From assembly GCA_015487975.1 (NCBI GenBank), contig WFOS01000018.1, positions 1-44,239 of the forward strand: DNA of 44,239 bases. Direction: 5' to 3'. This document shows, one piece after another, positions 16,921 through 24,147 of this stretch. Numbering within the stretch: the first letter of the stretch is position 1; every line of letters starts with the position of its first letter. The stretch is from Ardenticatena sp. Its GTDB lineage: Bacteria > Chloroflexota > Anaerolineae > Ardenticatenales > Ardenticatenaceae. The notes under the pieces were generated by a model, which was not told where the DNA came from, ran no database searches, and worked only from the letters and a program-made list of their open reading frames with translations. A program made the position numbers and the translations under genes.

Positions 16921-16949
16921 ATTGTATTCGAGCGTTCGGTGCCTGGCAA
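16921..16949 (-). promoter_or_regulatory. Promoter of the CpXC/CHAT island
   Basis: On the minus strand TTGCCA (16944-16949) and TACAAT (16921-16926) are 17 nt apart. It sits back to back with the rlmN promoter, about 80 bp upstream of the CpXC start. Confidence 0.7.
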
Positions 16950-16962
16950 ACAGCAGGCGCAA

Positions 16963-16992
16963 TTGACCCGCTGCCTGTGCTCGTGCTACAAT
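16963..16992 (+). promoter_or_regulatory. Promoter of rlmN-rpe
   Basis: TTGACC (16963-16968) and TACAAT (16987-16992) with an 18-nt spacer. Predicted transcription start near 16999, about 45 nt before the rlmN ATG. Confidence 0.7.
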
Positions 16993-17003
16993 ATCGAACA
17001 CAC

Positions 17004-17030
17004 AAGCGCATCGTCGGTGGTGCGCTTTTT
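17004..17030 (+). terminator. Terminator-like hairpin in the rlmN leader
   Basis: A 7-bp stem (AAGCGCA / TGCGCTT) with a 10-nt loop runs into TTTTT. It begins only a few nucleotides after the predicted start of the rlmN transcript. It could be an attenuator or simply a 5' stabilising hairpin. Confidence 0.45.
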
Positions 17031-17045
17031 GTATGGATGGTCATC

Positions 17046-18203
17046 ATGAGACACGAGTGCAGACATCTGAACCCGTACAACCTGACGTTCGAAGAGCTGC
17101 GCACCCTGCTTGCTGAGTGGGGCGAACCGGCGTACCGCGCCCGGCAGGTCTGGCAATGGCTTTACCGCCATCTGGTAGACGATGCTGACGCGATGACCAA
17201 CCTGCCCAAGACACTGCGGGGGCGTCTGACAGAAACCTTTGCCTTCGGGGTATTGACCCCCGTGACCGAACTGCAATCCACCGATGGGCACACACGCAAG
17301 TGGTTGTTGCGCCTGCCCGATGGCGAGCATATCGAAGCGGTCTTGATGGAATACGACACGCGCAACACCGCCTGCATTTCGGTGCAAGTGGGGTGTGCCT
17401 ATGCGTGCGCCTTTTGCGCAACAGGGCAAATGGGGCTGATGCGCCATCTCACCGCGGGTGAGATTGTGGCGCAAATCGTTCACATCGAACGGGTGCTGCG
17501 GGCGGCTGGTGAACGCCCCGCCGACGGTGGGCATGCCCTGACCAACATTGTCTTCATGGGAATGGGGGAGCCGCTGAGCAACTACCGCGAAACGCTGAAA
17601 GCGATTCGCATTCTCAATCATCGCGATGGGTTGTCGTTCGGTGCCCGCCGCATGACCTTGAGCACCGTTGGCCTTGTCCCCGCCATTCGTCGCCTGGCGG
17701 AAGAACCGTTCCAAGTGAACCTGGCGGTCTCGTTGCATGCCCCGCGCGACGACTTGCGCACCGCCTTGCTTCCCATCAACGCGCAATATCCCATTGCCGA
17801 CCTTATGGAGGCAGTACGTGCGTACATTCACACAACCCATCGCCGCGTCACATTCGAATACGCCATGATCGACGGCATCAATGACGATGTGGCGCTGGCG
17901 CACGACCTGGGGCGTCTGCTGCAGGGCATGTTGGCTCATGTCAACCTCATCCCACTCAACGCGGTTCCTGGTTCGCTGTGGCAAGGCTCACCACGAGAGC
18001 AGGTGCGGGCATTTGCGCAGGTTCTCCAAGAGACGTATAACGTCCCGGTGACCGTGCGCGTGCGGCGTGGTATCGATATTGCCGCCGGGTGTGGGCAACT
18101 CTACGCCCAGGTCGAACGCCGTGGGCGCAGTATCGTGCCCCTGGATGCGTATCCCACCCATGCCGAAGCAGCACGCACGGCTGCGCGGCAACACTCGTCA
18201 TAG
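17046..18203 (+). CDS. rlmN: Dual-specificity 23S rRNA/tRNA adenine C2-methyltransferase
   Basis: A 385-aa radical SAM enzyme that methylates C2 of A2503 in 23S rRNA and A37 in some tRNAs. The 4Fe-4S cluster motif CAYACAFC is present, preceded by CISVQVGC and followed by ATGQMG. The conserved NIVFMGMGEP, STVGLVPAI, LAVSLHAP and AAGCGQL (with the methyl-carrier Cys) are all visible. The open frame extends far upstream but those residues are unrelated; MRHECRHLNPYNLTFEEL is the natural N-terminus, and the ATG at 17046 has GGATGG a few nt before it. rpe follows 19 bp downstream. Confidence 0.95.
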   Translation: MRHECRHLNPYNLTFEELRTLLAEWGEPAYRARQVWQWLYRHLVDDADAMTNLPKTLRGRLTETFAFGVLTPVTELQSTDGHTRKWLLRLPDGEHIEAVLMEYDTRNTACISVQVGCAYACAFCATGQMGLMRHLTAGEIVAQIVHIERVLRAAGERPADGGHALTNIVFMGMGEPLSNYRETLKAIRILNHRDGLSFGARRMTLSTVGLVPAIRRLAEEPFQVNLAVSLHAPRDDLRTALLPINAQYPIADLMEAVRAYIHTTHRRVTFEYAMIDGINDDVALAHDLGRLLQGMLAHVNLIPLNAVPGSLWQGSPREQVRAFAQVLQETYNVPVTVRVRRGIDIAAGCGQLYAQVERRGRSIVPLDAYPTHAEAARTAARQHSS

Positions 18204-18222
18204 CGAAGAGGAGCAAAGCAGC

Positions 18223-18903
18223 ATGAGCGTCTGGATTGTCCCATCCATCTTGAGCGCCGATTTTACAGCGCTAGGCGATGCCGTGGCGGCAGCAGAAGCC
18301 GGCGGAGCGGATGCCGTCCAGGTTGATGTGATGGATGGGCATTTCGTCCCCAATATCACCGTGGGCATTCCGGTGGTGGCAGCGTTGCGCCGACGGACAC
18401 GCTTACCGCTCGATGTGCACCTGATGATCGCGAACCCTGCCAACTATGTAGACGCTTTCATCGATGCTGGTGCCGACATTCTTACAGTGCATATCGAAGC
18501 TGACTATCATGCCCACCGCACCGTGCAGCACATTCGCAGCCGTGGGGTCAAGGCGGGCATTGCGCTCAATCCGTCCACCCCGCCCGAAGCCGTCGAGTAC
18601 CTGCTGCCCAATGTGGACCTGGTGCTGGTCATGACGGTCAACCCCGGATTTGGGGGGCAGGCGTTCATCGAAACGATGTTGCCAAAAATACGCCGATTGC
18701 GTACCATGCTGGATGGGCTTGGGCGCACCGAAGTGCCCATCGAAGTCGATGGCGGCATCAACAGCGAAACTGCGCCGCGCGTGGTGGAAGCCGGCGCCCG
18801 CTGGCTGGTGGCTGGCTCAGCAGTCTATGCCTCGCCACTGGGTGTAGCGGGAGCCATTCAGCAATTGCGCACCTGCGCCGAAGAGGTGTTGCGCCGTGCC
18901 TGA
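18223..18903 (+). CDS. rpe: Ribulose-phosphate 3-epimerase
   Basis: A 226-aa TIM-barrel enzyme of the pentose phosphate pathway, interconverting ribulose 5-phosphate and xylulose 5-phosphate. Family features: VPSILSADFTALGD, VDVMDGHFVPNITVG, LDVHLMIANP, MTVNPGFGGQAF and VDGGIN near the phosphate site, with the metal-binding His/Asp residues present. The ATG at 18223 is preceded by GAAGAGGAGC. It is the second gene of the rlmN transcription unit and converges on rpmB. Confidence 0.96.
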   Translation: MSVWIVPSILSADFTALGDAVAAAEAGGADAVQVDVMDGHFVPNITVGIPVVAALRRRTRLPLDVHLMIANPANYVDAFIDAGADILTVHIEADYHAHRTVQHIRSRGVKAGIALNPSTPPEAVEYLLPNVDLVLVMTVNPGFGGQAFIETMLPKIRRLRTMLDGLGRTEVPIEVDGGINSETAPRVVEAGARWLVAGSAVYASPLGVAGAIQQLRTCAEEVLRRA

Positions 18904-18946
18904 CAGGAACATTGACAAGCCGATGGAGAGGAAACCGGTGACCACG

Positions 18947-18973
18947 AAAAAACGGCCCCCTTGCGGGAGCCGT
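18947..18973 (-). terminator. Rho-independent terminator of rpmB
   Basis: Read on the minus strand, ACGGC-x-CCC pairs with GGG-x-GCCGT around a GCAA-type loop and is followed by a run of six T. It lies 19-45 bp after the rpmB stop. Confidence 0.85.
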
Positions 18974-18991
18974 TGGCATCGTCCGCACGCC

Positions 18992-19186
18992 TTACGCCGA
19001 TATCGACCCTTTGCGCGTCAACGTGCGCAGGCAGCGTGTGCAGATCTTCACCCGTTGGAACTTCCCATTGATGAATACACGCTTTTTCTGAATGTTGGGT
19101 GCAAACACACGCTTGGTGCGGTTGTGCGCGTGACTGACGTTGTGGCCAGTCGCCGGACCTTTCCCACAGACTTCACACTTGGCCAT
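18992..19186 (-). CDS. rpmB: 50S ribosomal protein L28
   Basis: A 64-aa ribosomal protein: [20 protein letters not shown], then [14 protein letters not shown] and the C-terminal [14 protein letters not shown]. Four Cys residues (4, 7, 49, 52) form two CxxC pairs, making this the zinc-binding (C+) form. The ATG at 19186 has AGGTGAT just upstream; the upstream in-frame Met at 19243 is in the leader. It is divergent from asp23, as in many Firmicutes, with a promoter at 19278-19306 and a terminator after it. Confidence 0.97.
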   Translation of the reverse strand: MAKCEVCGKGPATGHNVSHAHNRTKRVFAPNIQKKRVFINGKFQRVKICTRCLRTLTRKGSISA

Positions 19187-19214
19187 TGGTATCACCTCTT
19201 CGCTACTTGTTTTT

Positions 19215-19228
19215 GAGCCTCGAGGCTC
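19215..19228 (-). other. Palindrome in the rpmB leader
   Basis: GAGCCTCGAGGCTC is a perfect 14-bp palindrome between the predicted rpmB transcription start and the rpmB ribosome binding site. A second inverted repeat (CCCCG/CGGGG, 19247-19267) lies just upstream of it in the same leader. Confidence 0.5.
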
Positions 19229-19277
19229 GCCGATTGCAGACAAATGCCCCGAGGGCTAACCACGGGGCTGCTGGCAA

Positions 19278-19306
19278 ACTATATCATAAAGGACATGTTG
19301 CGGCAA
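19278..19306 (-). promoter_or_regulatory. Promoter of rpmB
   Basis: On the minus strand TTGCCG (19301-19306) and TATAGT (19278-19283) are 17 nt apart, giving a leader of about 85 nt before rpmB. It overlaps the start region of the divergent asp23 gene. Confidence 0.6.
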
Positions 19307-19687
19307 ATGACACGAGAAACGAACACTGTCCATATCCAAACCGACTTGGGAACGATTACGATTGCTCCTGCTGCCATTGCAGGCGTGGCGGCACGTGCCG
19401 TCTTGCAAACCTATGGTGTCGTTGGTATGGCGCTCCCCAGCCTGCGTGATGGCCTGGTCGAAATGCTCAGTCGCGACCATTCCAAGCGCGGGGTAGTTGT
19501 CCACAGCCTCGATGATGGGCTGGCAGTTGACGTTTACGTTGTTCTTGCGTATGGTCTCCGTCTGTCCGAGGTGGCCAACAATATCAAGGAAAATGTGCGT
19601 TTCGCCGTCGAAAATACGGTGGGAATCCCGGTGCGACACATCAACGTCCATATTCAAGCCGTGCGCCCTGTCGAGGCGACAGACTGA
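19295..19687 (+). CDS. Asp23/Gls24 family protein
   Basis: A protein of about 130 aa of the Asp23/YloU family, small envelope-stress-related proteins encoded next to fakA in many Gram-positive bacteria. Seen: TDLGTITIAPAAIAGVAARA, then VDVYVVLAYGLRLSEVANNI and ENVRFAVENTVGIPVRHINV, the family's alternating strand-helix pattern. The start is uncertain: ATG 19295 has AAAGGA too close, ATG 19307 has it 13 nt away, and a TTG at 19298 is also possible. The gene ends 19 bp before fakA, which has a strong ribosome binding site. Confidence 0.85.
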   Translation: MLRQMTRETNTVHIQTDLGTITIAPAAIAGVAARAVLQTYGVVGMALPSLRDGLVEMLSRDHSKRGVVVHSLDDGLAVDVYVVLAYGLRLSEVANNIKENVRFAVENTVGIPVRHINVHIQAVRPVEATD

Positions 19688-19706
19688 TCGAGGAGGATGG
19701 AAAACG

Positions 19707-21404
19707 GTGGCTGAGAACACAACACCTTCGAGCCTGCGTGTACATGAACCTTTGACAGTGCTGGATGGCACGCTGTTGCGTGAACTCGTCAAAGCGGCTG
19801 CGGCGTGGCTCAATCGCAACAAGGAAAAGGTCAACGCACTCAACGTCTTCCCTGTGCCCGATGGGGATACAGGGACGAACATGAACCTGACCATGCGCAG
19901 TGCTGTCAAGGAACTGGATGCCAGCCCGGCCACGCGTCTGGATGAAGTGGCAAAGGTGGTGGCACAGGGTGCGCTCTTGGGCGCACGTGGCAACTCTGGC
20001 GTGATTCTGTCGCAGTTGTTGCGTGGTTTTGCGCGTGGGCTTGAAGGGAAAGAAACCGCTACAACCGACGACCTGGCTATCGCGTTCCAGGCGGCCACCA
20101 AAGCGGCGTATAGCGCTGTGATGAAGCCTGTCGAAGGGACCATTCTCACCGTGGCGCGTGAAGCGGCTGATGCCGCCGAACGCAGTGCCGCCACGACCAG
20201 CGATATTGTCAAGTTGCTGGAAGATGTGCTCGACGCCGCTCAGGATGCCTTGCGGCGCACGCCTGACATGCTGCACGTGTTGAAAGATGCTGGTGTGGTG
20301 GACAGTGGCGGGCAAGGGCTCGTCTTCCTCTTCGAAGGTATGTTGCGATACTTGAAGGGTGAACCTGTGGAAGCAGAAGCCGAAACGAGCGCCATTCCCG
20401 ACCATTTGCCCGAATTGGATGCGCCGCCCGAACCGCTGGCCGATGGCCGCTACGGCTACGACATTCAATTCCTCATCCGTGGCGAAAATCTGGATGTGGA
20501 GGCTATCCGTGAGATGATTCGCAGCATGGGCGATTGTGCGCTGGTGGTGGGGGATAGCAATGTCGTCAAAGTGCACGTGCACTGTCTCAATCCTGGGCCA
20601 GCGCTCGAATATGGCGCGAACCTGGGCATGCTCGACGATATCGTCGTCGAGAACATGGACCTGCAATATGAAGAATTCAAGCAGCAAGCCGAACAGACAC
20701 CAGTTGCGCCTCCCATGCCGACAAAGCGCGTCAGTACCGACGCTGCAACTGGTATTGCCACGGTGGCGGTTGTGCCGGGGGATGGCTTGCGCAATGTGTT
20801 CGAAAGCCTCAACGTGAGCGCCATCGTCCCTGGTGGGCAAACCATGAACCCCAGCACACAGGACTTGCTGGAGGCGATCGACGCAGTCGAAAGCGATACC
20901 GTGATTGTGTTGCCCAACAACAAGAACATCATCTTGGCGGCACAACAGGCAGCTGAATTGAGCGACAAAACGGTCTATGTGGTACCGACCCGCACTGTGC
21001 CGCAAGGGATTGCTGCCATGATGGCATTCAACTTCAAAAGCGACGTCGAAAGCAACGTGCAGAATATGCAGGAAGCTGCAAACCATGTCGTGAGTGGCGA
21101 AGTCACCCGCGCGGTGCGCACGACCCAGATCGATGGAATCGAAGTCGAAGAAGGTGACTTCATTGGCATTCTCGATGGCCGCCTGGTGGTCGCAGGAAAG
21201 GATCTGACCGACGTGATGCGTTCGATGCTCAAAACGGCTGACCCATCGCGTTTTGAAATTGGCACTTTCTATTACGGCGCTGATCTTTCAGAAGAAGAAG
21301 CGCACCGTCTGGTTGAAGCGTTGCAGGCAGCGTTTCCAGCGCTGGAAATGGAAGTGGTCTATGGCGGCCAGCCAAATTATCATGTCTTGTTCTCGCTGGA
21401 ATAA
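19707..21404 (+). CDS. fakA: Fatty acid kinase ATP-binding subunit (DAK2 family)
   Basis: A 565-aa protein of the FakA/YloV family. The N-terminal DAK2 (DhaL-like) domain has NVFPVPDGDTGTNMN with the Asp cluster that binds Mg-ATP (about residues 47-60), GARGNSGVILSQLLRGFA and VVDSGGQGLVFLFEGML. A middle domain (YDIQFLIRG...DSNVVKVHVH) and a C-terminal domain (VLPNNKNIILAAQQAAEL) complete the family architecture. FakA phosphorylates fatty acids presented by FakB (DegV) proteins. The start is a GTG at 19707 with AGGAGGATGG upstream. Three degV genes follow directly, which supports the kinase role. Confidence 0.9.
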   Translation: MAENTTPSSLRVHEPLTVLDGTLLRELVKAAAAWLNRNKEKVNALNVFPVPDGDTGTNMNLTMRSAVKELDASPATRLDEVAKVVAQGALLGARGNSGVILSQLLRGFARGLEGKETATTDDLAIAFQAATKAAYSAVMKPVEGTILTVAREAADAAERSAATTSDIVKLLEDVLDAAQDALRRTPDMLHVLKDAGVVDSGGQGLVFLFEGMLRYLKGEPVEAEAETSAIPDHLPELDAPPEPLADGRYGYDIQFLIRGENLDVEAIREMIRSMGDCALVVGDSNVVKVHVHCLNPGPALEYGANLGMLDDIVVENMDLQYEEFKQQAEQTPVAPPMPTKRVSTDAATGIATVAVVPGDGLRNVFESLNVSAIVPGGQTMNPSTQDLLEAIDAVESDTVIVLPNNKNIILAAQQAAELSDKTVYVVPTRTVPQGIAAMMAFNFKSDVESNVQNMQEAANHVVSGEVTRAVRTTQIDGIEVEEGDFIGILDGRLVVAGKDLTDVMRSMLKTADPSRFEIGTFYYGADLSEEEAHRLVEALQAAFPALEMEVVYGGQPNYHVLFSLE

Positions 21405-21505
21405 ACTGATGGTTCAAGCCGCGTGTTTGGCAATTCTGCGGTTTAGCACACAATGAAGACATCATCACCTGTGAAGTCCAGGGATGTAAGGAAGATCGAA
21501 GGTTT

Positions 21506-22396
21506 ATGAGCAAAATAGCAATTGTTACCGACAGTACAGCCGATTTGTCACCTGCCGAGCAGGCCGAATTTGGCATTCATGTTGTCCCTTTGAATATTCA
21601 CATTGGCGATAACGTGTACCAGGATGGGGTTGACCTGGATCGGGAATCGTTCTTTCATATGCTCCGCGATCCGTCGATGCCGGCACCTTACACATCGCCG
21701 CCAACTGTGCAACAATTCGTCGATGTGTACACGCAGGCAGTTGATGCACTAACGGATGATCCGAACGAGGTGGTGGATATCATCTCCATCCACATTTCGC
21801 GCGAGATGAGCAAGACGATCGACGTTGCACAACAGGCGGCGTTGCAAATGGTCGGGCGAGCCAATGTCCACATTGTGGACTCGCGCCTGACGAGTGTGGG
21901 GTTGGGCTTGCTCGCCAAAGAAGCCGCCAAAGCCATTCAGGCGGGCTACTCCATCGAAGAAGTCGTGCGCATGCTGCGTGGCCTGGTCAACCATGTCTAC
22001 ATCGTCTTCTTCGTCGAGACACTGGACTTTTTGCAGCGTGGTGGGCAGATTGGCCCGGCACAGGTGTTGTTGGGCACCATGCTCAACATCAAGCCGATTT
22101 TGATGATCGAAGAAGGACAAATCGAGCCGCTGGAAAAGGTGCGCACGCGCGAAAAAGCGATCGAAAAGCTGGCCGAATTCGTCGCCGAGTTTGGGTATAT
22201 CGAACATATCACCATTTTGCACCATCATGGCGACCCATCTGAAATCGAACATTTGATGACCTTGATTCGCAACGAGCGCCCAGATGTGTCGCTCGATGTG
22301 CGTGAGTATGGCCCGGTGCTGGCGGTTCATGTGGGGCCTGATGCACTGGGGGTCATGGTCTCGGAAGGCTTGACCGACAATCCGTGGGATGTGTAA
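21506..22396 (+). CDS. DegV/FakB family fatty-acid-binding protein, copy 1
   Basis: A 296-aa DegV-fold protein. N-terminal IVTDSTADLSPAEQAE and VVPLNIHIGDNVYQDGVDL, central IISIHISREMSKT, and VETLDFLQRGGQIGPAQVLLGTMLNIKPIL are all characteristic. DegV proteins bind a fatty acid and present it to FakA for phosphorylation. Compared with the two following copies, the usual HxGPGA near the C-terminus reads HVGPDALG, and the SGT-like loop is changed to REMSKT, so ligand or partner specificity may differ. It begins 101 bp after fakA. Confidence 0.9.
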   Translation: MSKIAIVTDSTADLSPAEQAEFGIHVVPLNIHIGDNVYQDGVDLDRESFFHMLRDPSMPAPYTSPPTVQQFVDVYTQAVDALTDDPNEVVDIISIHISREMSKTIDVAQQAALQMVGRANVHIVDSRLTSVGLGLLAKEAAKAIQAGYSIEEVVRMLRGLVNHVYIVFFVETLDFLQRGGQIGPAQVLLGTMLNIKPILMIEEGQIEPLEKVRTREKAIEKLAEFVAEFGYIEHITILHHHGDPSEIEHLMTLIRNERPDVSLDVREYGPVLAVHVGPDALGVMVSEGLTDNPWDV

Positions 22397-22435
22397 GACG
22401 TTCAAATCTTCAACTTCTTCAAGGGGGATGGCAGG

Positions 22436-23278
22436 ATGAGCAATATTCGTATCGTCACCGATAGTTCGGCCGACTTGCCACAACCAGTCGCCGATGCGCT
22501 TGACATAACGGTTGTGCCGCTCTATATCCACTTCGGTGAGGACACCTACCGCGAAGGAATCGACATCACACACGAAGAATTTTATCGGCGAATGGAAGCC
22601 GAAGCTCCGAACTTGCCCAAAACATCAGCACCCTCGCCGGCCGACTTCATGAAGGTGTACCAAGAAATTTTGGACGAAGGCGATGATATCATCTCCATTC
22701 ATGTCTCGGCGGCATTCAGCACGACCTACAACAATGCTCGCCTGGCCGCACAAGAACTCGACCCTGAACGCATCACGGTGATCGATTCGCGGAATGTTTC
22801 GATGTGTCTGGGGTGGGTCTGTATTGCTGCGGCCGAAGCTGCGATGCGTGGCGACGATCGTGAAGAAATCATCGAAATCGTGCTCGATATGCTGCCGCGC
22901 TTGCGTATTCCCAGCTTCCTCGAAACGCTGGAATATGTGCGCTACGGCGGGCGTATTGGCTCGGCTGAAGCCTTCTTGGGCACCGTACTGGATGTGAAGC
23001 CCATCCTGGCAATCGAAGATGGGAAAGTTGTGCCGCTCGAAAAGGTACGCACCCGTGGGCGTGCCCTCGACCGCCTCGCTGCCATGGCGCGTGAACTGGC
23101 TCCCTTCGAGGATATTGCGGTGATGCACACCCATTCCCCAGAAATGGCCGAGAAACTAGCCGATATGCTGGCGGATGTCCATCCGCGTCAGAACATCTTG
23201 ATTGCGCAAACTGGTGTCGCGATGGGGAGCCACGTTGGGCCTGGCGCGGTAGGAATTTGCGCGGTGGTGGCGAAATAA
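22436..23278 (+). CDS. DegV/FakB family fatty-acid-binding protein, copy 2
   Basis: A 280-aa DegV protein: IVTDSSADLPQPVADALD, VVPLYIHFGEDTYREGIDI, IISIHVSAAFSTTYNNA, LETLEYVRYGGRIGSAEAFLG and a C-terminal GSHVGPGAVGI with the normal HxGPGA. The start has AAGGGGGATGGCAGG just upstream. It is the middle of three tandem degV genes. The copies are clearly diverged from one another, so the duplications are old. Confidence 0.92.
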   Translation: MSNIRIVTDSSADLPQPVADALDITVVPLYIHFGEDTYREGIDITHEEFYRRMEAEAPNLPKTSAPSPADFMKVYQEILDEGDDIISIHVSAAFSTTYNNARLAAQELDPERITVIDSRNVSMCLGWVCIAAAEAAMRGDDREEIIEIVLDMLPRLRIPSFLETLEYVRYGGRIGSAEAFLGTVLDVKPILAIEDGKVVPLEKVRTRGRALDRLAAMARELAPFEDIAVMHTHSPEMAEKLADMLADVHPRQNILIAQTGVAMGSHVGPGAVGICAVVAK

Positions 23279-23283
23279 GGCTC

Positions 23284-24132
23284 ATGATCCAGGTGCTGAC
23301 CGATAGCACGGCCGACATTCCGCCAGAGGTGGCCGCCCGTGAAGGCTTGCTGGTGGTGCCCGCACAGGTGATTGTCGGCGACCATTCGTATCGCGAAGGG
23401 GTGGAACTGACTAGTGACCACCTCTTTCGTGTCTTACGGGATGGGAATGCCGTGCCGCAAACATCGTTGCCACGTGGTGATGATTTTGCCGCCGTCTATC
23501 AGGAAGCAGTGGCGCGTGGCGCGAAAGGTATTCTGGCCGTGCATATCGGCAGTGGATTCAGTGGTTTGTTGAATGCCTCGCGGTTGTATGCCCGCGAAGT
23601 ACCCATTCCCACCGCTTTTGTGGATAGTGGCACTGCTTCTATGGCGCTTGGGTGGCTTGCCATCTACGCCGCCCGTCGCGCCCGTCAGGGGGTGCCGCTG
23701 GAAACGCTGGCGCAAGAGGTACAAGCCCTCGCTGACCGTGCCGCTTTGTTCGCTATGCTTGACACGCTCGAATTTGCACGGCGTGGTGGGCGTGTCGGGC
23801 GCTTAGCGGAATTCGTGGCGGGGGTGCTCAATATCAAACCCATCTTGCGTGTGGCGCAAAACGAAGTCACGTTGATGGCGCGCACTCGCAGTCGCCGCAG
23901 GGCATTGGATTGGTTGTGCACTACCGTGGCCGAAACGGCTCCCCATTTTGGCGTGGCCGTTTTGCATGCCGACGCACTGGATTTGGCACACCAGTTGGCA
24001 GCGTGTGTTCGAACGCATCTTTCAGCGGAAAGCGAGTTCCTGCTGACGACGGCCGGGGCTGTGCTGGGAGCACATGCTGGCCCAGGTGCGGTGGGAGTGG
24101 CATTGTTGCCAACATCTTCCAACGATCGTTGA
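23284..24132 (+). CDS. DegV/FakB family fatty-acid-binding protein, copy 3
   Basis: A 282-aa DegV protein: VLTDSTADIPPEVAAREG, VVGDHSYREGVEL-like stretch, AVHIGSGFSGLLNAS (closest of the three to the SxxxSG loop), LDTLEFARRGGRVGRLAEFVAG and GAHAGPGAVGVAL. The ATG at 23284 lies only 5 bp after the copy 2 stop, so the two are probably co-translated; the upstream in-frame Met at 23257 is inside copy 2. recG follows. Confidence 0.9.
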   Translation: MIQVLTDSTADIPPEVAAREGLLVVPAQVIVGDHSYREGVELTSDHLFRVLRDGNAVPQTSLPRGDDFAAVYQEAVARGAKGILAVHIGSGFSGLLNASRLYAREVPIPTAFVDSGTASMALGWLAIYAARRARQGVPLETLAQEVQALADRAALFAMLDTLEFARRGGRVGRLAEFVAGVLNIKPILRVAQNEVTLMARTRSRRRALDWLCTTVAETAPHFGVAVLHADALDLAHQLAACVRTHLSAESEFLLTTAGAVLGAHAGPGAVGVALLPTSSNDR

Positions 24133-24147
24133 CATGTATGTGAGCCG

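Noticed and set aside
16569-17045. Upstream extension of the rlmN open frame
   Set aside because: It would run antisense through the CpXC gene and two promoters; the RlmN family begins at MRHECRHLNPYN.
19641-21086. 481-codon frame antisense to fakA
   Set aside because: fakA has all its motifs in the opposite strand; this frame has none.
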